From a virus: a stretch of DNA of 64,000 bases. Position numbers and translations under genes: made by a program. Under the pieces are notes generated by a model. The model was not told the DNA's origin. It saw only the letters and a list, made by a program, of their open reading frames with translations, and ran no database searches. Positions within the stretch are counted from its first letter, which is position 1. Each line of letters opens with the position of its first letter. Positions 28,836-38,340 of the stretch are shown in pieces. The stretch lies in IMG/VR virus record IMGVR_UViG_3300031963_011573, positions 1-64,000 of that record; one strand, 5' to 3'.

Positions 28836-29183
28836 ATGCCAATAGTAAACTACCCTTACAGTGACCTATATGAAGGTACTTCCTCAATTAATTTAACAAA
28901 AGGAACCGCTTACACTTTTACCATAACAAATAATTCAGGCTCAAGTTACTTTGTAATGGAAACCCCATTTAACTATTTGTTTGATGGTTCTACCCCTAAA
29001 AATGTTTCAGGGTCATTTTCCTCATTAACCAATATTTCAGAACCTGTTGCCTCAAATTATATTGCCGGGTTTGTTTTACCAACAGGAACAAATTCATTTA
29101 TTTTTACTCCCGCTACTAATGTAACAGGAACTACTTTAAAATTTAAAGGAACTGGAGGTATAAGACTTGTTTTATCTTATTAA
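28836..29183 (+). CDS. Beta-rich protein, 115 aa
   Basis: Ser/Thr/Asn/Gly-rich beta pattern (SINLTKGTAYTFTITNNSGS, then LPTGTNSFIFTPATN) like phage virion decoration or fibre domains. No signal peptide. A late box before the preceding gene supports a virion role, but no homologue is recognised. Confidence 0.62.
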   Translation: MPIVNYPYSDLYEGTSSINLTKGTAYTFTITNNSGSSYFVMETPFNYLFDGSTPKNVSGSFSSLTNISEPVASNYIAGFVLPTGTNSFIFTPATNVTGTTLKFKGTGGIRLVLSY

Positions 29184-29186
29184 GAA

Positions 29187-29219
29187 AAACTTGGCTATTA
29201 AATTTCATGATAGTATATT
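29187..29219 (+). promoter_or_regulatory. Host-like promoter, TTG class
   Basis: AACTTG box, usual distance, GTATATTTA. Confidence 0.5.
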
Positions 29220-29247
29220 TAGAGTATAAATTTAAAAAATAAAGGTC

Positions 29248-29388
29248 ATGAAAACATCAATCGTATTTATTTTAATTATTGCACTTCTAGGTATTGCATT
29301 TTTAATTCACTCACACCTATTAGCTCTTGTAGCTGGGTTTGCTTTAGGTACTAAGTTAGGGGAAACTATTTTTAATATTAAAATTTAA
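29248..29388 (+). CDS. Two-helix membrane peptide, 46 aa
   Basis: Almost entirely hydrophobic (TSIVFILIIALLGIAFLI, then LLALVAGFALG). Unrecognised. Heads a unit of three or more genes. Confidence 0.55.
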   Translation: MKTSIVFILIIALLGIAFLIHSHLLALVAGFALGTKLGETIFNIKI

Positions 29389-29391
29389 ATT

Positions 29392-29634
29392 ATGGAAAAT
29401 CAAAAATATCAACCCTCAAGAAAAATCACAACAGCAGACGGAACTCAAATGTTTATGTTTGATGGTAAATTACATAATTGGGAAGGTCCCGCGGTAATAC
29501 CTCAAGGTAATATGCGTTTACGCGAGTACTATTTAAATGGAATCAAATATACGGAGGAGCAGTGGAAGGAGCGTTTACGCACAAGAGAAGGATTACCTTG
29601 GTATAAAGGTTCGAGTGCAAAAGCTCGTTTCTAA
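29392..29634 (+). CDS. Conserved phage protein, 80 aa
   Basis: Signature DGKLHNWEGPAVIPQGN (about residues 22-38) and REYYLNGIKYTEEQW, which I recall from a repeat-like family widespread in phages (related to MORN-like beta hairpins). Function unknown. Confidence 0.72.
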   Translation: MENQKYQPSRKITTADGTQMFMFDGKLHNWEGPAVIPQGNMRLREYYLNGIKYTEEQWKERLRTREGLPWYKGSSAKARF

Positions 29635-29658
29635 AAGTAAATTTATTAAATAAAGGTT

Positions 29659-30111
29659 ATGGAAAAAATTTCAAATGAGGAATCCCAAAAATATGTTCCG
29701 TATTTTAGAACACCACTTTCACCTAATCCTGCTTTTTATACAATAAAAGTTGATTCCGATGGTTGGGAAACTGTAGAGTATTTTACAAGACGTTTAAGAC
29801 AAAGTTCTCAAGGAGGAAAGGGTGATCAATTTGTTTATGTTTTACAAAATGATTCTATGCCCGGAATGCTTAAAATTGGTTATACTAAAAATGAGGTTGA
29901 TATTCGAGCTGAGCAATTGAGTAAACCAACTGGTATTCCTACCCCGTTTAATGTTGTATATACTTATAGTTGTTTTAATGGGGAGAGGATTGAAAAAGAA
30001 GTTCATAAGGAACTTGTAAAAAAACGAGTAAGGGGTGAAAGAGAATTCTTTTATGTTACCCTTGAAGAAGCTGAAAAAATAATTAAACAAATAGGAGAAA
30101 AACATGATTAA
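29659..30111 (+). CDS. T5orf172/MUG113-type GIY-YIG-fold protein, 150 aa
   Basis: Residues 55-140 carry the family pattern: FVYVLQNDSMPGMLKIGYTK, then RAEQLSKPTGIPTPFNVVY and EKEVHKELVKKR with REFFYV. The family belongs to the GIY-YIG fold and is common in phages, often fused to other domains; nuclease activity is not always shown. An N-terminal segment of 50 residues is unassigned. ATGA-type overlap with the next gene. Confidence 0.8.
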   Translation: MEKISNEESQKYVPYFRTPLSPNPAFYTIKVDSDGWETVEYFTRRLRQSSQGGKGDQFVYVLQNDSMPGMLKIGYTKNEVDIRAEQLSKPTGIPTPFNVVYTYSCFNGERIEKEVHKELVKKRVRGEREFFYVTLEEAEKIIKQIGEKHD

Positions 30112-30352
30112 TATTTATCAACAAATAGTAGATATGGAATTACATGACCTAGAAGATAAACTAATTGATCTTCAAAATGTTTTGGTTGGTAATTATAGTG
30201 TGTTAGAGGAACTTTGGGCTTATCATCCATCAAACCCTAATTTTATAAATCCTATCAAGGCGTATGATGAATTGAAGATTCAAATTTCTGAATTAGAAAA
30301 TGAACTTACTGATATAGAAAATAAAATTAAACATTTAAAATCTGTGAATTAA
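30104..30352 (+). CDS. Coiled-coil protein, 82 aa
   Basis: Two helical coiled-coil segments (DLEDKLIDLQNVLVG; LKIQISELENELTDIENKI). Overlaps the previous gene by 8 nt. Probably an adaptor or assembly factor; no family recognised. Confidence 0.6.
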   Translation: MINIYQQIVDMELHDLEDKLIDLQNVLVGNYSVLEELWAYHPSNPNFINPIKAYDELKIQISELENELTDIENKIKHLKSVN

Positions 30353-30385
30353 CGCGTAAATTTTAAATTAAAAGAATATATACAC

Positions 30386-30826
30386 ATGAATTTAAATAAA
30401 ATATTCTTAATGTTTGGATACGGTGGAGATGATAAAGGAGATTCTAAAAAAATGAAAGAGGAATTTAATTTATATAAAAATACACCTTACTTTAAAATTG
30501 GGATGTTTCATAAATTGATTACAAATGGAAATAATTTTTCCCAACAAGTTTTAAAATTTTTCTTACAAGCCGATCCTACATTAGATGCTACTGGAATTGA
30601 TGAAGCAGGAGAATATATGATGTATACCAGAGCATGGTATTGGATCAGTCAATGTAAATTAAGGAAAAAAGAATGGAAAGAAGCCCTTATAAGTTATACT
30701 TCAGATGAATTTATAGTGTCTATTAAATTGAGTATTCATTATTTTGAAAGTATAGAAGAATATGAAAAATGCGCGTTTTTGAAAAAAATACAAGATTTCT
30801 TACAAAAGAATTTAAAGGAAGCTTGA
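30386..30826 (+). CDS. Hypothetical protein, 146 aa
   Basis: Helical, TPR-like spacing of aromatic residues (NTPYFKIGMFHKLI, RAWYWISQCKLRKKEWKEAL). No recognised family. Confidence 0.6.
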   Translation: MNLNKIFLMFGYGGDDKGDSKKMKEEFNLYKNTPYFKIGMFHKLITNGNNFSQQVLKFFLQADPTLDATGIDEAGEYMMYTRAWYWISQCKLRKKEWKEALISYTSDEFIVSIKLSIHYFESIEEYEKCAFLKKIQDFLQKNLKEA

Positions 30827-30933
30827 TTCCTCAAAAAATTTTTATTATCTTCATCAATTGAATTTAAATTTTATAAATTATTAAATAAAATATTTAGGTA
30901 AAAATAATTAAGTAATTAAAATAAATAAAAATA

Positions 30934-31101
30934 ATGAAATATAAAGAATTAATATTGAGAAGGATGGAATCTATGGAGAATCGCTTTAAGCGATTAAGAC
31001 ATGCTTTAAATGAAAGAAATATTGAAGCTGCAAGAGAAATCTTAAAAGAAATTGAAGAATTAAGAGACGACACTCAATCAATAATTGAAAGAGAAAATTA
31101 A
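30934..31101 (+). CDS. Coiled-coil protein, 55 aa
   Basis: Reads MKYKELILRRMESMENRFKR and continues as a charged helix. Precedes the HD-domain gene. Comparable short helical proteins occur before virion genes in related phages (recollection only). Confidence 0.58.
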   Translation: MKYKELILRRMESMENRFKRLRHALNERNIEAAREILKEIEELRDDTQSIIEREN

Positions 31102-31118
31102 TCTGAAATAAATAAGTT

Positions 31119-31913
31119 ATGAATTTGACAGCCGAACAAATCCAAGATAATTGGAATGAATTAATGAGGTATATTAATGAATATATTTCTGAACCACGTA
31201 AAGAAAAATTATTAGCTTTTTATGAGCAATATGCTGAACGTTTAATGTTAATGCCTGCCGCGCATAAAAAAGAATATCATAATGCTTTCCCTGGAGGGTA
31301 TGTAGAACATGTTTTACGTGTTATTAGGTGTGCTATACATCAAGCGGCATTATGGGAATTAGAAGGAGCCGATATGACTACTTTCACAACTGAAGAATTA
31401 ATATTCTCAGCTTTAAATCATGATTTAGGTAAAATGGGATCCGAAGATGAAGATTCATATATCCCCCAGACTGATCAATGGAGAAAAGATAAATTAGGAG
31501 AAGACTACATGTTTAATACCAAAGTACCATTTGCTTCAGTTCCAGATAGAGGATTATTTATGCTCCAATCTCATGGTATCCAGTATACATTTAATGAAAT
31601 GGTTGCCATTCAAACACATGATGGTTTATATGATGAAGGTAATAAAAAATATCTTATGTCATTTATGCCAGAACAAAAACCAAGAACATCTTTACCTTTT
31701 ATTTTACACCAGGCCGATTTAATGGCAGCACGAATTGAATTTGAACGTGAATGGTTACCTAAATTAAAAGAAGGTAAAAAATCCGTGGATATTAAAAAGG
31801 AAAATTTTACATTGGGGAATAAACCCAATACATCAAAAAAACAATCAACCAAAACAAAAGCTTTGGGTACATTTAAAAGTGAAGGTTTAAAAAATATATT
31901 TGATAATTTATGA
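31119..31913 (+). CDS. HD-domain phosphohydrolase, 264 aa
   Basis: Metal-binding HD signature: EYHNAFPGGYVEH gives H64 and surrounding residues, and LNHDLGKMG gives H101-D102 with a following K/G. Further HDG near residue 169 supports the fold. HD proteins hydrolyse phosphate esters such as nucleotides. The C-terminal 40 residues are basic and disordered-looking (NKPNTSKKQSTKTKALG). Overlaps the next gene (ATGA), and stands just before the late sigma gene. Confidence 0.83.
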   Translation: MNLTAEQIQDNWNELMRYINEYISEPRKEKLLAFYEQYAERLMLMPAAHKKEYHNAFPGGYVEHVLRVIRCAIHQAALWELEGADMTTFTTEELIFSALNHDLGKMGSEDEDSYIPQTDQWRKDKLGEDYMFNTKVPFASVPDRGLFMLQSHGIQYTFNEMVAIQTHDGLYDEGNKKYLMSFMPEQKPRTSLPFILHQADLMAARIEFEREWLPKLKEGKKSVDIKKENFTLGNKPNTSKKQSTKTKALGTFKSEGLKNIFDNL

Positions 31914-32197
31914 TAGCTTTAACAATTGTTTGCTGTGCATTAGCAGTTTTAGTCGTGATTCTAGGATTCACGACTTTCAATCTTCTTAAGAAAAATGAAA
32001 AAGCAGAAGATATAGTAGTTGGATATGTAGAATATCTTGATAGATTATCTCGTGTTATTGAAATTTCTGATAAAAAACTTAAACAATTAGATAGTGCAGG
32101 TGCTTTTAAAGCAGATGATGAAGTGGGTTCTATTTTTAAAGGTATACAACAAATACAAGAAATATTAAATGAATTCAATGTTAGAAAATACAATTAA
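31910..32197 (+). CDS. Membrane-anchored coiled-coil protein, 95 aa
   Basis: N-terminal hydrophobic helix (TIVCCALAVLVVILGF) followed by a charged helical region. Overlaps the HD-domain gene (ATGA) and the sigma gene (29 nt). Its role is unknown. Confidence 0.65.
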   Translation: MIALTIVCCALAVLVVILGFTTFNLLKKNEKAEDIVVGYVEYLDRLSRVIEISDKKLKQLDSAGAFKADDEVGSIFKGIQQIQEILNEFNVRKYN

Positions 32198-32906
32198 AAA
32201 AACCCGCAAACCTAAAAATAAAAATTATTTCACCCAAGAAACTGAGGATGCTATTATATTATATAACAATACTTCCAACCCAGTCTTAAGGAGTAAAATA
32301 TATGAGGAAAAAATCCATTTCCCATTTTTTAAACTTACCCAAAATATAATTCATACTTTTAAATTTTATCATACCGAAGTAGAAAATTTAGAACACCTTC
32401 AACATGAAATTATAGTTTTTCTTTTATCTAAAATTCATTTATTCAACCCAGAGAATGGAGCTAAAGCATATTCATATTTTGGTACCATAGTTAAACGTTG
32501 GTGTATTTTATATAATGAAAAAACTTATAAATCAAAAGTTAAAAAAACCTCAATTGATGAACTATCCAAAGATGATAGTTACTCTTACACTTTAGAATTA
32601 TCATCCCCAGATGATAAATTATCATATTTTATAGATCAATATGTTGATTATGTAACAGAAAATATTTATTTAATTTTTCCAAAAGAAGCAGATGCTAAAA
32701 TAGCAGATGCAGTATTAGAATTATTTAGAAAAAGAGACCAAATAGATATTTTCAATAAAAAAGCACTTTATATCTATATCCATGAAATGATCCCTAATGC
32801 TAAAACCCCTAAAATAACCAAAATAGCAAATTCATTATACGATATATTTAAAAAGAACTATGTGTTCTATTTAGATCAAGGATATATAGATTTTCAATCC
32901 TTGTAA
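32169..32906 (+). CDS. 55: Late-transcription sigma factor, T4 gp55-like, 245 aa
   Basis: Around residues 75-120 the arrangement HEIIVFLLSKIHLFNPENG, AYSYFGTIVKRWCI and then a basic segment matches the gp55-type region 2 of T4-like late sigma factors (helix, F-[D/N]-P..G, A-Y-x-Y-F, basic helix). Such proteins direct host RNA polymerase to late promoters together with the sliding clamp and a gp33-like co-activator. It precedes the structural module and is the natural reader of the ATATTTAT boxes. Sequence identity to T4 gp55 is low, so the call rests on pattern and place. Confidence 0.75.
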   Translation: MNSMLENTIKKTRKPKNKNYFTQETEDAIILYNNTSNPVLRSKIYEEKIHFPFFKLTQNIIHTFKFYHTEVENLEHLQHEIIVFLLSKIHLFNPENGAKAYSYFGTIVKRWCILYNEKTYKSKVKKTSIDELSKDDSYSYTLELSSPDDKLSYFIDQYVDYVTENIYLIFPKEADAKIADAVLELFRKRDQIDIFNKKALYIYIHEMIPNAKTPKITKIANSLYDIFKKNYVFYLDQGYIDFQSL

Positions 32907-32912
32907 TTTTTC

Positions 32913-32920
32913 ATATTTAT
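32913..32920 (+). promoter_or_regulatory. Late-type promoter box ATATTTAT
   Basis: Starts 23 nt before the ATG of the first gene of the baseplate module. Confidence 0.6.
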
Positions 32921-32935
32921 TCCCAAAAAACTAAT

Positions 32936-33274
32936 ATGAGTAATTTAGAAGAAAATATTTGGGGTAAGAAAAAATTCTCCGATTTGTTAAAGGAGATATA
33001 TGAAAACTCTAAGAAAAAAGAAGCCCAAATCAATGCTTTAATAGGTGAATTAAAACCTTTAATCAATGACATAGGTGATGCTACTTTAATAGTTCCTTTA
33101 ATTAAGGAATACATGGAATTAGGTATCAAAAATGATGAACAACTTATTAAAATGGCTACTATCGCTCAACGAGCAATTGCTACTGGAAAATCAAGTGAAG
33201 AAGGATTTGGTATGACTGAAGAAGAAAAAGCTCAATTGTTAAATGAAGTTAAAAAATTTAATTCAAAAGACTAA
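32936..33274 (+). CDS. Baseplate-module protein, 112 aa
   Basis: Helical (FSDLLKEIYENSKKKEAQIN, IVPLIKEYMELGIKNDEQLI). I recall it as a conserved hypothetical protein just before the spike gene in marine T4-type phages. Overlaps the spike gene by one base. Confidence 0.68.
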   Translation: MSNLEENIWGKKKFSDLLKEIYENSKKKEAQINALIGELKPLINDIGDATLIVPLIKEYMELGIKNDEQLIKMATIAQRAIATGKSSEEGFGMTEEEKAQLLNEVKKFNSKD

Positions 33275-34536
33275 TGTCGCATAAATTTGGATTTCCTGCA
33301 ATGACTAATAGGGCTTTAGGGAATAAACCTAATACCCCCTCATCTCCTTCTAAAGGTGGGAAAATATTAGTTAGAATTATAGATATAATTTTAGATGAAA
33401 ATCATCCCAATTTTAATTCTAATGCAGGTCTTAACCAAATAGGACAAATCACAGCAGAAACAGTCTCAATTAATTCCTCAGTTAGACCTAGAATTTACAC
33501 AGCAACTCCTGCGTTTCCTGATAAAAAGAATTTACCATTAATAAACGAATATGTTTATGTATACCAAATTGTAAGCCCTAATTCTATAGGTGGTTCATGG
33601 GTATATGATCCACAACCTATATCATTGTATGGAATATTATCACCAAACGCAAACCCATATCCTTCATCCATATCTGATCTTAATCCATCATCACAAAAAT
33701 TAGATTATACTCAAGTTGAATTAGGAGCATCTAATATAACAGATAATCAATTAGTTGAACTTGATTTAAATTCTAAAACCAACCCAAGTCAAAATACATT
33801 TGTAGAAAAAGGAAATATTCATCCCTTAATGCCTTTTGCAGGGGATATAATTTATGAAGGAAGATGGGGGAATAGTATCCGATTAGGTTCTACAGCAAAA
33901 TCAAAAAGTAAGTATGTTAATAATTGGTCAATTGCTGGAGAAAATGGGGATCCTATTACTATTTTAAGAAATGGGCAAAATCCAAATTCTGGGGATTTTG
34001 GTGCTGAACCTATTACTGAAAATATAAGTAAAGATTTATCCTCAATATATTTAACTTCTACTCAAAAAATTCCATTTAGTTTAGCAAATGAGAATTTCAT
34101 TTCTTATACAAAACCACCTATAACCCCAGCTTCATTTACATCTCCACAAATAATTTTAAATTCAGATAGAGTAATTCTAAATGCTAAAACTGATAATGTT
34201 TTAATTAGTGGACAAAAATCAATTGGTTTATCTTCAAATGAAAGTATAAATTTAGAATCTGATAAAGTTTATATAGGGTCTAATGATATTAGATTAGGAG
34301 ATAAAAATGCTACCCAACCTGTTTTAAAAGGAGATGACACTGTAACTCTACTTAAACAAGTAATTACTGAACTTTTAAACATTTCAACAGCACTTAAAAC
34401 TATTCAAATATTCCCTGGAGGAGCACCTTCCCCAGACCCTATTATAGGCCCAACAGCTAACATAGCAGCCACTAATTTGAATACTATTCTACAACAAATA
34501 GATAAAATTAAATCTAATTTTGTAAAAACTAGTTAA
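33274..34536 (+). CDS. Baseplate central spike-like protein (gp5/VgrG-like), 420 aa
   Basis: N-terminal OB-type region (KILVRIIDIILDENHPNF; INEYVYVYQIV), then a conserved segment FAGDIIYEGRWGNSIRLGST (about 185-205) and GDPITILRNGQ. Residues about 285-350 show short alternating strands (VILNAKTDNVLISGQKSIGL, VYIGSNDIRLG), as in the triple-stranded beta-helix of gp5/gpV/VgrG spikes. No lysozyme domain is present. It probably forms the cell-puncturing tip under the tail tube. Confidence 0.75.
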   Translation: MSHKFGFPAMTNRALGNKPNTPSSPSKGGKILVRIIDIILDENHPNFNSNAGLNQIGQITAETVSINSSVRPRIYTATPAFPDKKNLPLINEYVYVYQIVSPNSIGGSWVYDPQPISLYGILSPNANPYPSSISDLNPSSQKLDYTQVELGASNITDNQLVELDLNSKTNPSQNTFVEKGNIHPLMPFAGDIIYEGRWGNSIRLGSTAKSKSKYVNNWSIAGENGDPITILRNGQNPNSGDFGAEPITENISKDLSSIYLTSTQKIPFSLANENFISYTKPPITPASFTSPQIILNSDRVILNAKTDNVLISGQKSIGLSSNESINLESDKVYIGSNDIRLGDKNATQPVLKGDDTVTLLKQVITELLNISTALKTIQIFPGGAPSPDPIIGPTANIAATNLNTILQQIDKIKSNFVKTS

Positions 34537-34539
34537 AAA

Positions 34540-35709
34540 ATGATATCCCATTCTACAGGAACTATAGTTAACATTTATTTAAACTCACCATTAGTTGGGG
34601 CTGTGGTAAGAGTTAATACATTTACTACTACTACTGATAAAAATGGAAATTTTAAAATCCCAATCTCTGAAATCCCAGAATATTCTCCTTCAATTTCTCC
34701 AAACCAAATTTCAATTTCAATACCAAACTACCAGGCTTTAAATATAACCCCCTATAAAGGAGACGGAAGTGTAAAAGAAGATATAGGGGTAATAGGATTA
34801 ACCCCTTTATTAGATAGTTTAGATGATGAAAAAATATCTTCATCCCAATTAAAAATTGAACAAATTGAAGAAATATCTTTATCAAAAAAAGACTTTAAAT
34901 ATTTTGCTCAAAAGAAATTAATTGATTTAGTTAATAATGTAAAATCAACTTTAATACCTTTAATATTAACTTTAATATCTAGGTTTGGGATATCTCAAGT
35001 AGAAAAACTTATCCAACAGAAAAAGAATAATATTAATGATATCAAAGATCAAATAATATGTCCTACCCCACAAGAATTATCTAAAATAATATCTAGAAAA
35101 AATAAAACAGTAAAACAATTAAACAATGCTATTAAAACAATAGATAAAACAACTAAAGCTTTAGGCATTACTGGAGGAGTTATAACTTCATTAGAAATAG
35201 CATTTAATATTTTAAAAAATCTTCCTATACCTTCTGCTGTTCCTCCCGGAGTAGGTCTTCCCCTTAATGTTATTTTAGGAGTCCAAGATGGAAAAGATAA
35301 AATTGGAAAAATTATAACCTCACTTAAAACAGTTAATGCTGGGTTATTAGTTATATTAGTACTTTTAAGGCAAGTTTTAACTCAAGCAGTCCAATATTTA
35401 AATTTACTTGATACCCTTATTCAACATTGTGCACCTGACTCTTATCAAGAACAAATCTCAACAGAATTAATAGCTTTAACCACTCAACAATCAAACCAAG
35501 AATCCCCAGTAGTTACAAATGTAAATGGATTTGAAATGGGAGTTGAAACAGAAACTACAACAAATCCTTTAAAACGTAGAAGAGCAATAGCTAGAAATAA
35601 AAGTGGTGTAGTTATGTTAAAAGGAGAATGGTCTTTTAGCTCAATTGATCAGATATTAATAGATGAACTTGTATTTTATATACAACAAAACAATTTAAAA
35701 GCAGATTAA
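34540..35709 (+). CDS. Baseplate structural protein, 389 aa
   Basis: Residues 1-70 look like a carboxypeptidase-regulatory-type beta domain (GAVVRVNTFTTTTDKNGNFK); the middle is helical with two long hydrophobic segments (about 145-165 and 255-290), and the C-terminus ends in a short alpha/beta part. Position between spike and gp25 suggests a hub or wedge role. No T4 gene recognised. Confidence 0.65.
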   Translation: MISHSTGTIVNIYLNSPLVGAVVRVNTFTTTTDKNGNFKIPISEIPEYSPSISPNQISISIPNYQALNITPYKGDGSVKEDIGVIGLTPLLDSLDDEKISSSQLKIEQIEEISLSKKDFKYFAQKKLIDLVNNVKSTLIPLILTLISRFGISQVEKLIQQKKNNINDIKDQIICPTPQELSKIISRKNKTVKQLNNAIKTIDKTTKALGITGGVITSLEIAFNILKNLPIPSAVPPGVGLPLNVILGVQDGKDKIGKIITSLKTVNAGLLVILVLLRQVLTQAVQYLNLLDTLIQHCAPDSYQEQISTELIALTTQQSNQESPVVTNVNGFEMGVETETTTNPLKRRRAIARNKSGVVMLKGEWSFSSIDQILIDELVFYIQQNNLKAD

Positions 35710-35713
35710 CCCT

Positions 35714-35721
35714 ATATTTAT
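35714..35721 (+). promoter_or_regulatory. Late-type promoter box ATATTTAT
   Basis: Starts 14 nt before the ATG at 35728. Confidence 0.65.
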
Positions 35722-35727
35722 AACCAT

Positions 35728-36063
35728 ATGAAAACCGACGGATTAAAAAAAATAATTAAAGAAGCTGTACGAGAAGCAATTCAAGAAGAATTAAAAGATA
35801 TTTTACTTGAAGCTGTTCGTTCACCAAAACAAATAGTTAGAGAATCTATTCAACCTGTAGGAACCCCAAAATCATCATTTACTCAACCAACTGTGGATTT
35901 AAGACAAAAATATAAAGATGTACTAGGAGAAACAGCTTTAAGTTTCACCTCAAACGATATTCAACCAGCTTTTAGACCTCAATCAAGTGACCCAGTAAAT
36001 GGTAATTTAGGTACCGGTGAGCTAGGAATGGATCAGATTATGGGACTTTTAAATAGTAAATAA
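35728..36063 (+). CDS. Late protein with leader-type N-terminus, 111 aa
   Basis: N-terminal helix GLKKIIKEAVREAIQEELKD resembles the leader shared by other late proteins here, though longer. The rest is Pro/Gln/Ser-rich and probably extended, ending in a helix. Directly before gp25. Possibly a virion assembly or internal protein. Confidence 0.6.
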   Translation: MKTDGLKKIIKEAVREAIQEELKDILLEAVRSPKQIVRESIQPVGTPKSSFTQPTVDLRQKYKDVLGETALSFTSNDIQPAFRPQSSDPVNGNLGTGELGMDQIMGLLNSK

Positions 36064-36467
36064 TGGCGTTTAACCCACAACAAATATATCCTATTGATTT
36101 AGATAATAGCGCTGCTGTTGGGGTAAACTTACCTTTAAATGGTCCTGCTGTTTTTATATCAAATTTTCAAACAAAGGATGCTATAAAAAATAATTTAATA
36201 AATTTTTTCTTAACTAACCCTGGAGAAAGACCATTAAATCCAACATTCGGGGGTGGATTAAGAACATTTATTTTTGAACAAATTACTACAGACAATTTAA
36301 ATTTTCTTAGAGAAGACATAAATAGTAAACTTGCCATATATTTTCCCAATATAAATATAGAAGATCTTATAGTAGCAGGACAAGAAGATTTAAATCAAAT
36401 TACTGTAACTTTAAAATATTCAGTAATTAATACTAACATAACAGATACTTTAGAAATCCAACTTTAA
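36063..36467 (+). CDS. 25: Baseplate wedge protein gp25-like, 134 aa
   Basis: GPW/gp25 family signature: DAIKNNLINFFLTNPGERPL (about residues 39-58) followed by PTFGGGLRTFIFE (60-72) and a C-terminal strand set. Length matches T4 gp25 (132 aa). It links wedge and sheath and is part of the conserved contractile-tail core. Overlaps the preceding gene by one base and precedes gp6, the usual order. Confidence 0.93.
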   Translation: MAFNPQQIYPIDLDNSAAVGVNLPLNGPAVFISNFQTKDAIKNNLINFFLTNPGERPLNPTFGGGLRTFIFEQITTDNLNFLREDINSKLAIYFPNINIEDLIVAGQEDLNQITVTLKYSVINTNITDTLEIQL

Positions 36468-36468
36468 A

Positions 36469-38313
36469 ATGGCTAATACAAATAGAGATATAAAATATAT
36501 TAATCGTGATTTTTCTGATTTTAGACAACGATTAATAGAATATTCTAAAACATATTTTCCTAACACATATAACGATTTTTCCCCTGCATCACCTGGTATG
36601 ATGTTTATAGAACAATCAGCATATGTTGGAGATGTTTTAAGCTTCTATTTAGATAACCAATTACAAGAAACCTTTACTCAATATGCTCAACAAACAAATA
36701 ATATTTATGAATTAGCTTACATGTTTGGGTATAAACCAAAAGTTTCCACAGCAGCCCAAGTCACTTTAGATTTTTACCAACAATTACCAGCTAAAACAAT
36801 AAGTGGAGAAGTAGTACCTGATTTTGATTATGCTTTAACAATTGGGGAAAATACAACTATAACTTCCCAAACAGGTGCTTCTTTTATCATACAAGATAAA
36901 ATTGATTTTTCAGTTTCTAGTTCCCAAGACCCTACAGAAATTTCAGTCTACCAAATTTCAGGAAATACACCTCAATATTTTCTTTTAAAGAAAAGTAGAA
37001 ATACAATCTCTTCTACTATTAACACAACTTCATTTAATTTCACTGATCCTATTCCTTTCCAAACAATAAACATTACAGCGAATAATTTTATCAAAATTTT
37101 AGATATTATAGATTCTGATGGAAATATATGGTATGAAGTAGATAATTTAGGACAAGAAATGGTTTTAGATAGTATAAAAAATACTAATATAAATGATCCT
37201 AATGCAGGTACAGATGCTCCATATTTATTAAGACTTAAAAAAGCCCAACGTAGATTTGCTTCTCGTATATTATCAAATTCAACCATCCAACTCCAATTTG
37301 GAGCCGGCTCTCCAAATAATATTGATGAGGAAATAGTACCAAATGCTAATAATGTTGGAATTGGGTTACCTTTCATACAAGACAAACTAACAACAGCATA
37401 CTCCCCAGTAAATTTTTTATTTACTGGAACTTATGGTATATCCCCATCAAATACAACATTAAATGTTAGATATTTAACAGGTGGGGGAGTTTCATCTAAT
37501 GTAAATTCAAATACTTTAACAACAGTATCTCCAACTAATGTCAAATTTAATAATACTAATTTAAACCCAACAATTGCTAATTATATATTTAATTCATTAT
37601 CCTCAAATAACCCATTAGCTGCCTCAGGAGGTAAAGGAGGAGATACTTTAGAGGAAATCCGTCAAAATTCTTTAGCCCTTATAGCATCCCAAAAACGTTC
37701 AGTTACAGCAGATGATTATTTAATTAGAGCATTAAGTATGCCTTCACAATATGGGGCTGTATCTAAAGCATATATTGAACAACCAAAATTAACAGATAAT
37801 CAAGTTTCTACTATTGAAACTTTAAATTTATATATTTTAACCCAAAATTCTAGTGGTCAACTAGATTATGCTGGTGATGCTTTAAAAAATAATTTAAGAA
37901 CATATCTTTCCCAATATAGAATGATAGGGGATAATATTGAAATTAGGGATGCATTTATTATTAATATAGGTGTAAATTTTGAAATCACAGTATTACCAAA
38001 TTACAATAACAGTGAAGTTTTATTAGCTTGTATTTCTACTTTACAAAACTATTTTGATACAAATAAATGGCAATTAAACCAACCTATATTATTAAAAGAC
38101 TTATATATTTTACTAGACAAAACCCCAGGAATTCAAACAGTAAAAAATGTTTCTATAACAAATAAAGCAGGAACCTCCTCAGGATACTCCCAATATACCT
38201 ATGATATAGCAGGTGCAACTCAAAATCAAGTAATTTATCCTTCACTAGACCCTAGTATTTTTGAAGTAAGATACCCAAATTCTGATATAAAAGGTAAAGT
38301 AGTTCCTTTATAA
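36469..38313 (+). CDS. 6: Baseplate wedge protein gp6-like (baseplate J), 614 aa
   Basis: Starts with INRDFSDFRQRLIEYSKTYF and SPGMMFIEQSAYVGDVLSFY (about residues 42-61), the hallmark of gp6 in T4-like phages. A baseplate-J-type middle (GKGGDTLEEIRQNSLALIAS, then RSVTADDYLIRAL) and a C-terminal half follow. Length is close to T4 gp6 (660 aa). It forms the wedge ring around the hub. Confidence 0.92.
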   Translation: MANTNRDIKYINRDFSDFRQRLIEYSKTYFPNTYNDFSPASPGMMFIEQSAYVGDVLSFYLDNQLQETFTQYAQQTNNIYELAYMFGYKPKVSTAAQVTLDFYQQLPAKTISGEVVPDFDYALTIGENTTITSQTGASFIIQDKIDFSVSSSQDPTEISVYQISGNTPQYFLLKKSRNTISSTINTTSFNFTDPIPFQTINITANNFIKILDIIDSDGNIWYEVDNLGQEMVLDSIKNTNINDPNAGTDAPYLLRLKKAQRRFASRILSNSTIQLQFGAGSPNNIDEEIVPNANNVGIGLPFIQDKLTTAYSPVNFLFTGTYGISPSNTTLNVRYLTGGGVSSNVNSNTLTTVSPTNVKFNNTNLNPTIANYIFNSLSSNNPLAASGGKGGDTLEEIRQNSLALIASQKRSVTADDYLIRALSMPSQYGAVSKAYIEQPKLTDNQVSTIETLNLYILTQNSSGQLDYAGDALKNNLRTYLSQYRMIGDNIEIRDAFIINIGVNFEITVLPNYNNSEVLLACISTLQNYFDTNKWQLNQPILLKDLYILLDKTPGIQTVKNVSITNKAGTSSGYSQYTYDIAGATQNQVIYPSLDPSIFEVRYPNSDIKGKVVPL

Positions 38314-38317
38314 TTGC

Positions 38318-38325
38318 ATATTTAT
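38318..38325 (+). promoter_or_regulatory. Late-type promoter box ATATTTAT
   Basis: Starts 23 nt before the ATG at 38341. Confidence 0.55.
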
Positions 38326-38340
38326 AATAAAACATTATAA

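Noticed and set aside
36972-37385. 137-codon frame on the - strand inside the gp6-like gene
   Set aside because: Lies wholly antisense to a well-recognised structural gene; no promoter or leader of the types seen here on the - strand.
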